Under the pieces are notes generated by a model. That model was not told the origin of the DNA. It saw only the letters and a list, made by a program, of their open reading frames with translations, and ran no database searches. From Mercenaria mercenaria (lineage: Eukaryota; Mollusca; Bivalvia; Venerida; Veneridae), in the NCBI RefSeq assembly GCF_021730395.1, contig NC_069369.1, forward strand, positions 60,663,501-60,727,500: a stretch of DNA of 64,000 bases, in the 5' to 3' direction. The translations under genes and the position numbers were made by a program. Below, in pieces: positions 25,401 to 36,829 of the stretch; position 1 is the first letter of the stretch, and the number at the start of each line of letters is the position of its first letter.

Positions 25401-26608
25401 TTATGACTAACCTTGATAGCTTTTAAAATGTAAGATAATTGTAGTGATGAATTCATTTAGGAAAATAAAGGAAAAGATATACACGTAACTATGAAATATA
25501 ACAACCAGCCTTCATTTACGAGCATTTCTAGAAATTCAATCAAGCGCATTCTCGCAAAACTATCCGCAGTTCGGCTCTTTCTTTGCACCCATTACTATGG
25601 GATGTGTCACCTACATGTGCGAAAGTATACGTATACACAACGGCGATATTTACCGCAACTTTACGGCCCTACAGACAATTTTGCATGGTGTTCGTTTGCG
25701 ATATTTAGGCTTTGCTGAACTGGTTCACTAGTTTTTAATCATATCGAACTTTCTGTACTAAACGCGGCCGCTGGTAAGCCTTGCTGAAAAAATCGATAAT
25801 CTGTAACTTTGATCGTTATCTTCCGTACATTTACGTCCATCTCCGAAATTTAGCGGGGTCCATAAACCATGTTTTCAATAAAATCGATATTTATTGCCTT
25901 AAGCTATATCTCAATAGGACAGTTGTTTTACTGGTGGTAGAAAAACATCAGTAAATATGTAGGCGAAGCCACGTTTCTCTCTTTCTCTCTTTATGCTATA
26001 ACTAAAATAACTATAGATATTAAATTATTAAAAACACGTTATCTACCTCCTTCTTTTTCGTTATTTGTATAAAACGCATTTTATTCTATGAAAACTAACT
26101 TGAATAATTCTTCTTTTTCTCTTTTTAATTGATAAAAGCACATGCATAAACTGTCTGCGTTGAAAAATTAAGGTTTTAGCTTTTTGCATACAATAAAATC
26201 AGTTTCATCATTTATTGATTATACCGTTGGTTTAAACGCTTTCTTTTTCATGTTTTAATTAAAGTGTCAAAAAAGGATATAAAAAGCAATAATTATATGC
26301 CGATAGATTTATTCGTTCCTTCCACATTTATTTCTATAACAATATGCGTAGGTATGATTATGAGATGATTAAATCCAGATTGTGCGAAATTAAAAAAAAA
26401 AGAGAATCTTTTCATATATATCAGAAAATTACTATTCTTTTTTTCATAAGTTATGGAAACATGTAAGAATAAGTTGCATTTAGAATTGAAAGGCGTTTGT
26501 AACGCGATACCGGAGGTAAACTTCCTTATAATCATAATACTTTTTTGACATTTTTAAGATAGTCAAGAAACAAAAACTCGTCTTTATATGTTCATCATAT
26601 ATTCACAT
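25401..26608. other. gene-free interval
   Basis: AT-rich, with pyrimidine-rich stretches near 25975-26110. No gene or repeat structure that I can support. Confidence 0.4.
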
Positions 26609-26612
26609 TTAA

Positions 26613-27408
26613 GGTAGTGGAGGTGTAATAGCAATGTTTACAAAACGGCATTTGCTTGGTATATTCTTAAAGATGACCGTGTTTTGCAATGTATTGCAAA
26701 TTTTAAACAACTTTTACCATGCCGTTTTTTCTAAATTTTGTATAACTTGTGGTATCTCCTCTAGCTCAAGTAGAGAAAAATTTCAAAGTGATGGCCGCTA
26801 TATAAAATGTTTGCAGAGAACTCATTTTACCATTAATTTTAATAAAAGAATCATCAAACTATAGTTAAACAATTATTAAACACAAAATAAAAATGTGGAT
26901 ATCATTTTATATAGTGTTCCTGAAGTAAACGGATTTAATGATACAGAATTCTAATTTCAACGTTGAAAAAATAAGGTCGAATCCTTTGTTTCTGTTTTGA
27001 ATTTTGCTTACTTCATTCAAAAATTACCTTGGGACAGATGTAAAACCTACCTAAATTTCTTCCACGATATGTAATCTAAAGAGTGGAAGCAAAATAAAGA
27101 ACTTTTACCACATGTAACTCAATATTTTTACAGATGTGTAACTCTACCCCTTCTGTTTAAGTAGTAAATTCACTTCGAACAGCAAGAAATCGCTTAGCAA
27201 TATTTTTTTTTTCATTTTTGTACAATAAATCTATCATAAGTCTTGAAAGAAGTAAAAACTTACTAGAAAAAATCGAAAATATGGGGAAAAAAATTTGGTC
27301 CCAATAGGGCTTGAACCTACGCCCCCATGAGAATTGCAGTAAATGTGGGTTTATGGTAGGAATTGAATACTCTTCAAAAAGGAGGTACTCTATTACACAT
27401 CTACTACC
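26613..27408. mobile_element. non-autonomous TTAA element (796 bp, piggyBac-like)
   Basis: TTAA at 26609-26612 and 27409-27412 flank 19-bp inverted ends (GGTAGTGGAGGTGTAATAG and CTATTACACATCTACTACC, three mismatches). Inside, near 27300-27335, the minus strand reads gtaggttcaagccctattgg, a tRNA B-box-like stretch. The small open frame at 26634-26864 has no recognisable domain. TTAA duplication plus GG-start ends suggest a piggyBac-type deletion derivative. Confidence 0.65.
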
Positions 27409-27412
27409 TTAA

Positions 27413-30231
27413 AGAAAGATCAGTTTTAGCCTAAATATGGGAGCCAGTGACTTTAGATTTGACATAATTATGTCATTTACTCCTTTGCAGTAGGATTATG
27501 CAAAGAGCTATAAAAATAAATGTATTTTTAGTTCTTTGGATTATGTTACTTCGCATTATATATTTTAACATCAGCATATTATTAAAGAATATATATTCGT
27601 TGCGAGGTATTATTAAACTCTAAAATTGAAGTAGCCGGTGAAAAGCATAATTTGTTTAAGTAAATAAAACATTACTATCACTATTTTATGGATTTTTATT
27701 TTACTGCTGCAATTAAATGTTTCCTTTCTTTCAACGAAACTTGTGTATTGCGTACAGTGTCATAAAGGTGCAAAATACCCGCTATCAGTCCCCATCATTA
27801 CAATTTATTACCCCCTAATATGGTTCCTAGATTATTTCCGCAAAAGGTAATAAAAGTAACAAGCAATGGATCACTAATTAAGTAACAGTGCGTACGCAAA
27901 ATTGTGTTTGATTTATTGTACCTGTTTGGAATATCTAAATATTTCAACAATTTTGACAAAACAATTTATTGGAAATGAAAAATTATTGATTTGTCAATTA
28001 TGTTGTTTGAGAAGTGGATAATTTACACAACATCTTAAAATTCATCAGATATATAATTATACGCCCGATTCGGAAAGCAAGAATAGTTTGTTTAAACAAA
28101 GAACTATAAAATACAGTATTATATTACATTATTATATTATATCATTTTATTGCTCTTTGGTTTATAATTGATAATTTAAATAGATGTCTGCTATACACAT
28201 TTTCATTTTTTTTATCTCTCTAGTTGTGGAGATTCTAATGTACATGTGAACATGCTAATGAAACGGTTCAAATATAATTATATATCCATGAACGATATTT
28301 TGAAGGTCTAAAGAAAACAAATAAAATAATCAAAGTGACTCTTTCTTTTAAGAACACACAACTTCATCCTTGTAGGTGTATTTTTTTCACTAAAAATCCT
28401 GTGTATATCTATTGTTCCTTCTTTCAGCCGAAATATGTGATGATAAGATGTTTTGTTTCAACAAGTTTAAATCAGTCTATAAAAAAAAGAGAGCTAAAAA
28501 CTGATAAATAATGATGATCTAAAACATTAAATGACTCGGACATAGACATTTATCTTTAGATCACAAAGTGTACAGGTTTAATTAAACGAGTCGTCTGCTT
28601 AGATATTACCTCTCGCATTCGGGAAACTTCGGAAATTTCCGAGCCGATCCGAGTCTCAATTTTAAAAGTAATAGTGATTGTATAAAAAGCGCAAAAGGTA
28701 AGCGAAATAATGAAAATATTAATTTTATTTATTCACAGTTGAGTCAAGCACTAATTTTTCTTTGCAACAGCACCGAAGCAAAAACAATTATTTTTTCCGT
28801 TTTCCTTATTTTGAGCGATATATTAATGAAAATGACCCTAAATTTTGTCCAAAATTAGACTTTTACTATTGACTTCAATGGAAAATAAAGGGTGGTAACA
28901 TAAATGGTTCAAAAGGTAAGTGAAATAATAAACTTACAATTTTTAAAATTATATCATCATTTAGAGGAAAGATTAAATCAACGATTGCCGCCGAAGCAAA
29001 TTCGTTTTTTTTAAACAATTTAAAAGATATAACGAATAAATCGAATTTATCCTTCTTTATTTAATGTGTCAAAAATCGATAATACCGATTATTGGAAAAA
29101 TTGAAAGTTCAATATGTTGGTCATAACGAACAAAAATGATATTCTACAGAATTTGTCTCTCAAAATTCATGGACTATTTTTATACGATATGTGTTCCTCT
29201 GTTTTTGAATAAACGAATACGCGTAGTCAAATAGTTCTGTTTCTGCAATTTATTTATTATGTCAGTAAATGTACTTTTAGAATAGTAACAAGTTTATATT
29301 TATTACTTTTCGGATGATGCCTATAGGATGAACAATATCTCCCGAACTTGTTTCATAACTAAGCGGCATGGCCGCCTGCAACGGTCCACTGCGCATCAAT
29401 GTAAAATTTTGTAAATTAATTTCAGAATACGCAATAGAGAAAATACCAAATATTGACCGGTTTAAAATTTGGGACACCTACAAAATGAAGGTGGTAAATA
29501 TTGTCCAACTTGGTCACGAACTCTGTCGTAACAAATCTGTGTATTTATTTGTTAAAACGCTTTGCATTCATATGCGAAAGTTTGAATTTGTTTAGGAAGG
29601 TCAGTTAACAATAAAAGCTCAAGACATTTCAACTTTTAATAATTATGAAAAGTATATGCATGAATTAAGTTTTATTTACACAGTGTAGGACCAGTGGACT
29701 TCAGATCAAAGTAAACATCCATTAGAAGATATTGTTCTATTAAAGCATTTTGTCATGTACCCCCAAGAACAAGTCAGTACAAGTACAGAGGACAGGAACA
29801 CGGTCAGCTGACTGCCGTTGCATAAAATGAAACATTTTATCATGTGTGCATTAATATAAACATATAAATTCAATATATTTATTTAATCTGTTATCTGTTA
29901 ATACGAAGAACAACATTTGTTCAACAGTCAAAAAATTGTTATTGTATCCGATAAATATTGATTAAAAAATGTTAATGTTCTTTAAAAACATTCGTTCGGT
30001 AATAATACACAAGGTTAAAACGAAATCATTACAGTCATGTTCCTTTATATTGTTAACTTTGAGTAATTTTATCAAATTAAAAGAGAAAATATATTAGCCT
30101 CATACGGAACAACTTTGTTTTGTTGCAGCGAATTTTATTTTTACACGAAATATTGATCAGTGTGCCAAAGGTCGAAGCTATATAAACGGCAGGCGTGTCT
30201 ATAACTGAGCCGCTCATTTGATTCCGGACGT
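27413..30231. other. gene-free interval
   Basis: AT-rich. Two diverged direct repeats near 28690 and 28915 (aaaaggtaagcgaaataa and aaaaggtaagtgaaataa) about 220 bases apart. A short stretch near 29785-29830 (ggacaggaacacggtcag...ctgccgttgcat) looks like a worn SINE tail. Nothing coding. Confidence 0.4.
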
Positions 30232-30235
30232 TTAA

Positions 30236-30440
30236 CCCTTACCCTGCTAAATTTCTATAATGAACCTGTCCATCTTTCAATATGGACAATACCATTAGCT
30301 GTTAAAAGGGTTGCATTCCAAAAAGATACTGACTGAATGGCGAACAGTGCAGGTCATGGTCAGACTGCACGGATGTGCAGGCTGATCATGATCTGCACAG
30401 GTCGCGAAGGCAGAATCTATCATGTCCAGCATGATAAGGA
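30236..30440. mobile_element. TTAA-flanked MITE, third copy
   Basis: Begins TTAA-CCCTTACCCTGCTAAATT and shares inner blocks with the MITEs in both receptor copies (gcgaacagtgcagg, ggtcgcgaaggcagaatc). The right end is worn (gataaggatta). Confidence 0.6.
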
Positions 30441-30899
30441 TTAGATATCTTTATTTTTTGTTGAACAAAGAAGTTGTATTGTGTATTTACTAAATGCACA
30501 TAAAACATCTTATTCTGCAGTTATATCATTGTGGCAAACTTGTTAAATTTGAGCAAATTTTACTGACGGACTAGGTAAGTCTAATGGGAAATCAACCAGA
30601 TGGTCCAAGTCAGCCCATGTGATTGTTCAGTACCGTACACACGGGGAAAATCTCTCAATTCATGTAACATTTTTGTTTACGTAGATGGATTTTAATAAAA
30701 TAAAAAGCGTCAAAGTCAGAAAAACGAGTGTGTTTTTTGCTAGACTTTATAAATACTGTTTTCAAACACGCGAAGTGTTTCGGAAAGAATTAAGAAATGT
30801 CTGGCAGGCGCTTCAAGGCAAGGGAAGCAACCATTTTCTTGTCTTCGACGCTTTTCATTTTATTAAAATCTGTCATGTAATAAGGAAATAATAAGAAAA

Positions 30900-32323
30900 A
30901 CAAGAGCTGTCCGTAAGACAGCCAAGCTCGACTATTCGAAATATTGTCCCAGAAGCAGGAAAATATTACCCCAAAAGGTTAAATATCAAAAGAGTTCTAA
31001 GTTCAGAAGGGGGAATAATTTGACCAAAATGCATATCAGTTATGGGACTTGCTGCTATCAACTAGTTTTATAACCCCGAAGGCACATGTGAAGTTTCAAT
31101 TCAATATCTGCATTAGTTTTGGAGTTAGAAACTTGCATGTAAAACTTTAACCAGAATTTTCAATATCCAAAAGGGGGCATAATTTGCCCAAAATACATGT
31201 CAGAGTTATAGGACTTGATCCAGTGAGGTTAGTAATTGATCTAGAAAAAGAAAAAATAAGTTTCAAATCTATATGCCTTTTAGTAATAGCTGTATGTACT
31301 TGCACGCAAAACTTTAACCAGAATTTGCTAAGTCCAAAAGGGGACATAATTTGGCCAAAATGAAGGTCAGAGTTATGGGACTTGCTGCTATCAACTAGTT
31401 TTATAACCCCGAAGACACATGTGAAGTTTCAAATCAATATCTGCATTAGTTTTGGAGATAATAACTTGCATGTAAAACTTTAACCAAAATTTTCTGTCTA
31501 AAAGGGGCATAATTTGCTCAAAAAACATGTCAGAGTTATGGGACTTGACCCAGTGAGGTTGGTAATTGATCTAGAAAAAGAAAAAATAAGTTTCAAATCT
31601 ATATGCCTTTTAGAAATAGCTGTATGTACTTGCACGCAAAACTTTAACCAGAATTTTCTAAGTCCAAAAGGGGGCATAATTTGGCCAAAATGAAGGTCAG
31701 AGTTATGGGACCTGCTGCTATCAACTAGATTTATAACCCCGAAGACACATAATGAAGTTTCAAATCAATATCTGCATTAGTTTTGGAGATAGTAACTTGC
31801 ATGTAAAACTTTAACCAAAATTTTCTAAGTCTAAAAGGGGGCATAATTTGCTCAAAATACATGTCAGAGTTATGGGTCTTGACCCAGTGAGGTTGGTAAT
31901 TGATCTAGAAAAAGAAAAAATAAGTTTCAAATCTACATGCCTTTTAGAAATAGCTGTATGTACTTGCACGCAAAACTTTAACCAGAATTTTCTAAGTCCA
32001 AAAGGGGGCATAATTTGGCCAAAATGAAAGTCAGAGTTATGGGACTTGCTGCTATCAACTAGTTTTATAACCCCGAAGACACATGTGAAGTTTCAAATCA
32101 ATATCTGCATTAGTTTTGGAGATAGTAACTTGCATGTAAAACTTTAACCAAAATTTTCTAAGTCCAAAAGGGGGCATAATTTGCTCAAAATACATGTCAG
32201 AGTTATGGGACTTGACCCAGAGAGGTTGGTAATTGACCTAGAAAAAGAAAAAATAAGTTTCAAAGCTATATGCCTTTAATTGATGGCTGTATGTACTTGC
32301 ATGCAAAAACTTAACCAAGGTGT

Positions 32324-32365
<42 letters not shown>

Positions 32366-32410
32366 AGGGTGAGTAGAATAGCTAGACTATTCTTCGAATA
32401 GTCGAGCTAA
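30900..32410. mobile_element. non-autonomous Helitron/Helentron-like element with internal satellite
   Basis: Sub-terminal 16-bp inverted repeats AGCTCGACTATTCGAA (30925-30940) and the complement (32393-32408). A small hairpin (gctgtc-cgtaa-gacagc) lies near the left end and another (gactattc-ttc-gaatagtc) at the right end. Between them are about four units of ~330 bases (anchor tcaactagttttataacccc at about 31056, 31393, 31718, 32051), each made of two related halves, then (gacgcc)8. Central tandem units, a microsatellite and a terminal 3' hairpin without clear target duplication are features of Helentron-type non-autonomous elements and bivalve pearl-like elements. Family placement is inference; a TIR transposon is the alternative. 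Confidence 0.6.
32324..32365 (+). repeat. (gacgcc)n microsatellite
   Basis: About eight tandem gacgcc hexamers just before the right end of the element at 30900-32410. Probably part of that element. Confidence 0.85.
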
Positions 32411-32553
32411 AAAACTGTTTTTGGAATCGAGCGATTTTCCACCTGTGTACGATATCGAAAAGTCAAATGGGTTGGTCACCTTGATACACGTACTCTAACC
32501 GTACCGAATGAACTAATAAATGTTTATCCATCTTCAGATAACTTGGATCCAGA

Positions 32554-35500
32554 ATGCTGACCGCTGCAGTTCTCGTGGGCCTGTTGGCCTTTGTAAGCGC
32601 CCATGGTGGCAATATGATGGGTGGCAACATGGGCCATGGAATGCAAAGCAATTACATGGGAAGCATGGGTCAGATGGGCAACAATGGAATGATGGGTGGC
32701 ATGGGACAGCTGGTATGTTAATAGCAAAAGTCGTTGACACTACGCAACTCATTTACTAAATGTGGATAGAACGCTTGTTTTAATGATTACTTATCCATTA
32801 ATTTTTCCATCAGTTGTTTTTATATTTCTTTCATAGAAACACTTAAGTTTAAGGTAGTAGACCCTTAATGACACTCGGGAATTTCCGTGTGATTACGTAT
32901 TCTCTTTAGGCAGTTCGGTATTCTTCGGACATTTATGTTCTCAACGCGCGCATGACTTTCCGTAAAGGCCGGAAATGCCAAAAATGACCCACGGAGCAAA
33001 AGTAACTTGCATATTGTTATCACGGGGTCTACTGTCTTATCTAAAACTTCACAATCAAAGCTGATTTCTTGTGTGTACAGAGAGTGTTGTATTCCGAGTT
33101 ATATGCTTATCTTAATTCATCAGTATGATTTTGAACTCTCTAGATGGGCCTTCTTTCTGGAAATATGGGCGGCAACATGGGAGGAAACATGGGCGGAAAT
33201 ATGGGACAGCAGATGGGTGGTAACATGGGTGGTCAGATGGGCGGTAGAGGACAGCAGATGGGTCGTGGAATGGGCGGACAGCAAGGCATAATGGGAGGAG
33301 TGATGTTGCTTCTTCTACAGAATCTTCTGTAAGTTGATTAGACTGGTAGATAGACATGTCTAAACTATATGTAGCGCCATCGCCAATTTAGCATCTAAGT
33401 AATAAAATTGAGCTTTAGGTACAAATTTGTCATGTGTCAATGTAATAAAACTTAACTTTAAAGACAGGGGTTTTGGAATATGATAACGTTAAAAGCAAGG
33501 ACGAACAAGAGTGACTGATGTGAAATCATTAATATTCGTGGAGGACTAATTTTCGTGGATTTCGTGGTTGGGTCAATCCACGAAATTTAATCCAACGAAC
33601 ACGTAAAATTCCAATTCATTTTATGTTCAAAAGTTTAAATCCACGAATTCATATCCCCACGAAATTGCCGTTTCGACCAAAACCACGAAATTTCATGCCC
33701 ACGAAATTAAATGATTTTACAGTGTACTGTTGAATAGAATACGACATTTCAAAATTAAATAGTGAAAACTTCAACGGTTGAAGATTAATGTTAATGAATA
33801 GTGTATCTTAAATTACATGAACTACTTGTAATGCTTATCACACAGAGTCGTTATTTCCACTTCAGGCAAAACCGCGGCGGCCAGGGTAACCGAGATAACC
33901 AAATGAACGAGGAGCAAATGCAAGGTGTGGAAGATCTGATGAAACAGAAGATGATGTTAGAAATGGCCGATATGATGATGATGTACTCGGACTTCAAGGT
34001 AAACTGGCCATGGTGGCGGATGATTTCATACTTTTCATTTGTCTCGGAATTATACAACAGAGTTGTTATTATATCAGTATCTTAATCTAGGATGATGACT
34101 CGAGTAAATATTGTCAGACCTATTGAGCCTCGTGTGTTCCGGCCCGCTACATTCAAGAGAAAAGGCCCATTCAAACAAACTTTAACCAGAATTATAGTTA
34201 TCAACAAATGTACAGATATATGTCAAACAGATAACATTTAGGTTTTCTTGTGTATTGTTTTTTCCTCAAAATACTTATTATTACGTTTCAGGAGAAGCAG
34301 TCTGAGTTTACACAAGCTATGGAAGCCATGTGTTTCATGATGGCTGCCGAATATGAGTTTTACAGGAGAAACGGAAGTGAAGTGTGGCAAGTTAGTTCTT
34401 TTTCCTTGTGTTGCACACCACATTTATACATCTGTGCAAGAGGCACTTCAGCAATTAAGTATATACCCTAATGTTCAAACATTTTTCAAAATTGTTAGTA
34501 ATGTATATTCCCGCGGAGTGTACATATCAGCCTGTTTACTATGAATGTCGTTATTAACACACGGACGTATATCGAGCTAAAATAGGTAACAACTTAAACA
34601 AGCTAAGTCGGACAGAGGCTGTGGTGTGACTTCTTCAGCATTAAGACTCTGTGGTCAGTCACGTATGCTCCCCTCCTTCGATTTCTTGATTCTTCATTTC
34701 ATAGCTCTGTCCTACATATATAAAACAATTACAAAACTATTCATTTTTCGACATTAAGCACTTTTGGCTGTAACAAATGTCGAAGTGTTACACCAGTTCA
34801 CGCATGCTATACTAAACTGTACTACAATCATACAAAACACCATATAAACACCACAAATTATTCTACTATATGAATACAACCAGCAAGTTGAGCCAAGTTA
34901 ATGTATATCCGTTCACCAGTTTACCCGATGACATACCCGCAGTAAGTTGTTTGATTTTTCGTTTTCTCTGGGGCACAAACACAGTACTGGTTACACTGCA
35001 TGTAGCAGGACTTAGTCACATATTCTTAGATCGAAATATAATATGAGGTATAGAATCAAAACTTCTATACCTGCTGGAATAATTGAGATACAGCCAGACC
35101 AAGTGTAAGCACCTTTTGGTCACCTCTTACAATCATCCAAGTGAAAGGGTAAAGTGGTTCTAATTCTTTTAATTCACAAACTGGAGCAGTAAGAACTTTA
35201 ACTTAGAAGTAGAAATTAAAATGAGCCGTGCCATGAGAAAACCAACATAGTGGGTATGCGACCAGCAAGGATCCAGACCAGCCTGCGCATCCGCGCAGTC
35301 TGGTCAGGATCCATGCTGTTCGCTTTCAAAGCCTATTACAATTAGAGAAACCGTTAGCGAACAGCATGGAGCCTGGTCTGGATCCTTGCTGGTCGCATAC
35401 CCACTATGTTGGTTTTCTCATGGCACGGCTCAAATATACTATGCCATCGATTCTTACAGTAAAAACATAGTCCATATACATGTAGCACTTACTATTCCAT

Positions 35501-36272
35501 TGAACAATCAAAATGGCCTTATTGCTCATGAATATTGATGAGGTATACTATATCTTAAATATTCATGTTTTATAGAAGACTGATGATGCTATGATGCAGA
35601 GCCTTGGAATGCAGCTTGAAAACATGAGTGAACGTGAGCAACAGGACTTTGCAATTAACATGATGAATAACGAACCGCGAAAATACGCTGAAGTCTTCCT
35701 TAGGTAGGTGGTTATTTTGTTTCTAATTTTACTACGACTTTGATAGTATCGTTTCTTTGTTAGCAATGAATTAAAGGTATTGACTTCGAAATTTTTATGA
35801 AGGTAAAAGTGATAAATTACCAAACTGGGTTTGAATTACGCCGATATAAAATGCTTAAGTATTTTTAATGCACATTATGCCGTCTTGTAAAAAAAATAAT
35901 TCAGGTATGATTGTAAGAACGAAAAAATGAAAAAATAGACTGACTTTAATAATGTGTAATAGCATCATGGAAGATAGAACGAATAATTATTTGTATTGCT
36001 CATACCTTGCTAAAACAAAACTTGCATAATTCTGCGGTCCGAAGTTTGTGCCATATTTAACCAGTCTTTATTTAATAGATCTGTGAACTTTGTGATGTCA
36101 TTATATAAAGTGCTTATCTTAATATGATTTGCCAGTCAAAAACTGTGTACTATGTGGGGTAAATATTTACAGATTCATCACCTGGGCTTGTAAGACTGGT
36201 GAAGAGTATGGAGACGCTTACATGAAGATGGAGAAAATGGAACGTGGTGAAAGTGAATGTGGAAAGAAGTAG
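32554..36272 (+). CDS. methionine-rich secreted protein, six exons, 267 aa
   Basis: Exons 32554-32712, 33144-33328, 33866-33998, 34292-34390, 35576-35703, 36173-36272 total 804 bases, with GT/AG borders and agreeing phases (0, 2, 0, 0, 2). The ATG starts a clear signal peptide (MLTAAVLVGLLAFVSA). Residues ~17-100 are Gly/Met/Asn/Gln repeats built on GGNM. A short hydrophobic run (MLLLLQNLL) follows, then an acidic, Met-studded, probably helical region (EEQMQGVEDLMKQKMM, DMMMMYSDF, AMEAMCFMMAAEYEF) ending FITWACKTGEEYGDAY...SEC. I count about 46 Met, roughly 17%. Three Cys only. I do not recognise the family. Met-rich secreted proteins are known from molluscan shell matrix (for example MRNP34 of pearl oysters), so a mantle or other extracellular matrix role is possible but unproved. 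An acceptor (catcttcag) 13 bases before the ATG suggests an upstream non-coding exon. AATAAA at 36309. Confidence 0.85.
32853..33035. mobile_element. MITE-like hairpin in intron 1 of the Met-rich gene
   Basis: Left end TTAA-GGTAGTAGACCC, right end GGGGTCTACTGTCTTA, forming imperfect inverted ends around about 180 bases. Its left end resembles that of the TTAA element at 26613. Confidence 0.5.
33518..33724. mobile_element. MITE in intron 2 (TTCGTGG/CCACGAA hairpin)
   Basis: Left end tgtgaaatcattaatattcg and right end cacgaaattaaatgatttta are inverted relatives. The interior is full of cgtggatttcgtgg and ccacgaaattt blocks in both orientations, so the element folds on itself. A common type in lophotrochozoan introns, from memory. 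Confidence 0.65.
35223..35431. mobile_element. foldback MITE, second copy, in intron 4
   Basis: Same family as 4978-5203: GAGCCGTGCCATGAGAAAAC to GGCACGGCTC, AAAT on both sides. The right arm is a few dozen bases shorter than the left. Confidence 0.82.
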
Positions 36273-36308
36273 ATTGGAAAGCAATATGACGACGAGAAAG
36301 TGGACATA

Positions 36309-36314
36309 AATAAA
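36309..36314 (+). terminator. polyadenylation signal of the Met-rich gene
   Basis: AATAAA 36 bases after the stop codon, the usual distance for a short 3' UTR. Not kept in the orphan exon copy at 50345. Confidence 0.5.
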
Positions 36315-36829
36315 CTTTATCAGAACATTTACAAGAGACAATATATAAAATCCTGGGAAACCCACGAATGATAAAAACCTAAAATATAAAATCACACATA
36401 TGTGTTTTCTATTGAATGTCTAATACAGACATCGAATAGATGACACATGTCATTTTATGTAAAGTTTTTATTTATAAAAAGGTGAAATATAGTCGATACT
36501 TTTTCCTCCATATCATTTAATATATATTAAATTGTTTCTGTAGGCAATCTAGAGTTTGCTTTGTTTTCAGTCAGACACTCAAATTATGTATTGATCCGTC
36601 CTCATATGGCAAACATAATACCGTGTAAGATATTTGATATTCTAACATTTATTCATTGCTTATAAAAGGCTAAAACTACATAGAACACATCTGATCACAA
36701 ATTAAAGGAATTTGATTTTGATGGTATAAAAAGGCACTGCATTTTGAGCTAATTTTAATGGCAAATGTAAAACTTTCAGTATTCCTCTTGCAGAAGACCC
36801 AGCAAAAGGCTTGCTATTTCTGACCCAGT

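Noticed and set aside
30685-30891. 68-codon basic frame just before the Helentron-like element
   Set aside because: ATG start but no recognisable domain, no splice partner, and composition like surrounding AT-rich DNA.
31147-32011. Repeated 66-codon minus-strand frames (LRKFWLKFCVQVHTAI type)
   Set aside because: They recur with the ~330-bp tandem units of the transposable element, so are repeat by-products.
32463-32752. Minus-strand frames rich in His, Cys and Pro opposite the Met-rich gene
   Set aside because: Shadows of the Gly/Met/Asn repeat exon read on the other strand.
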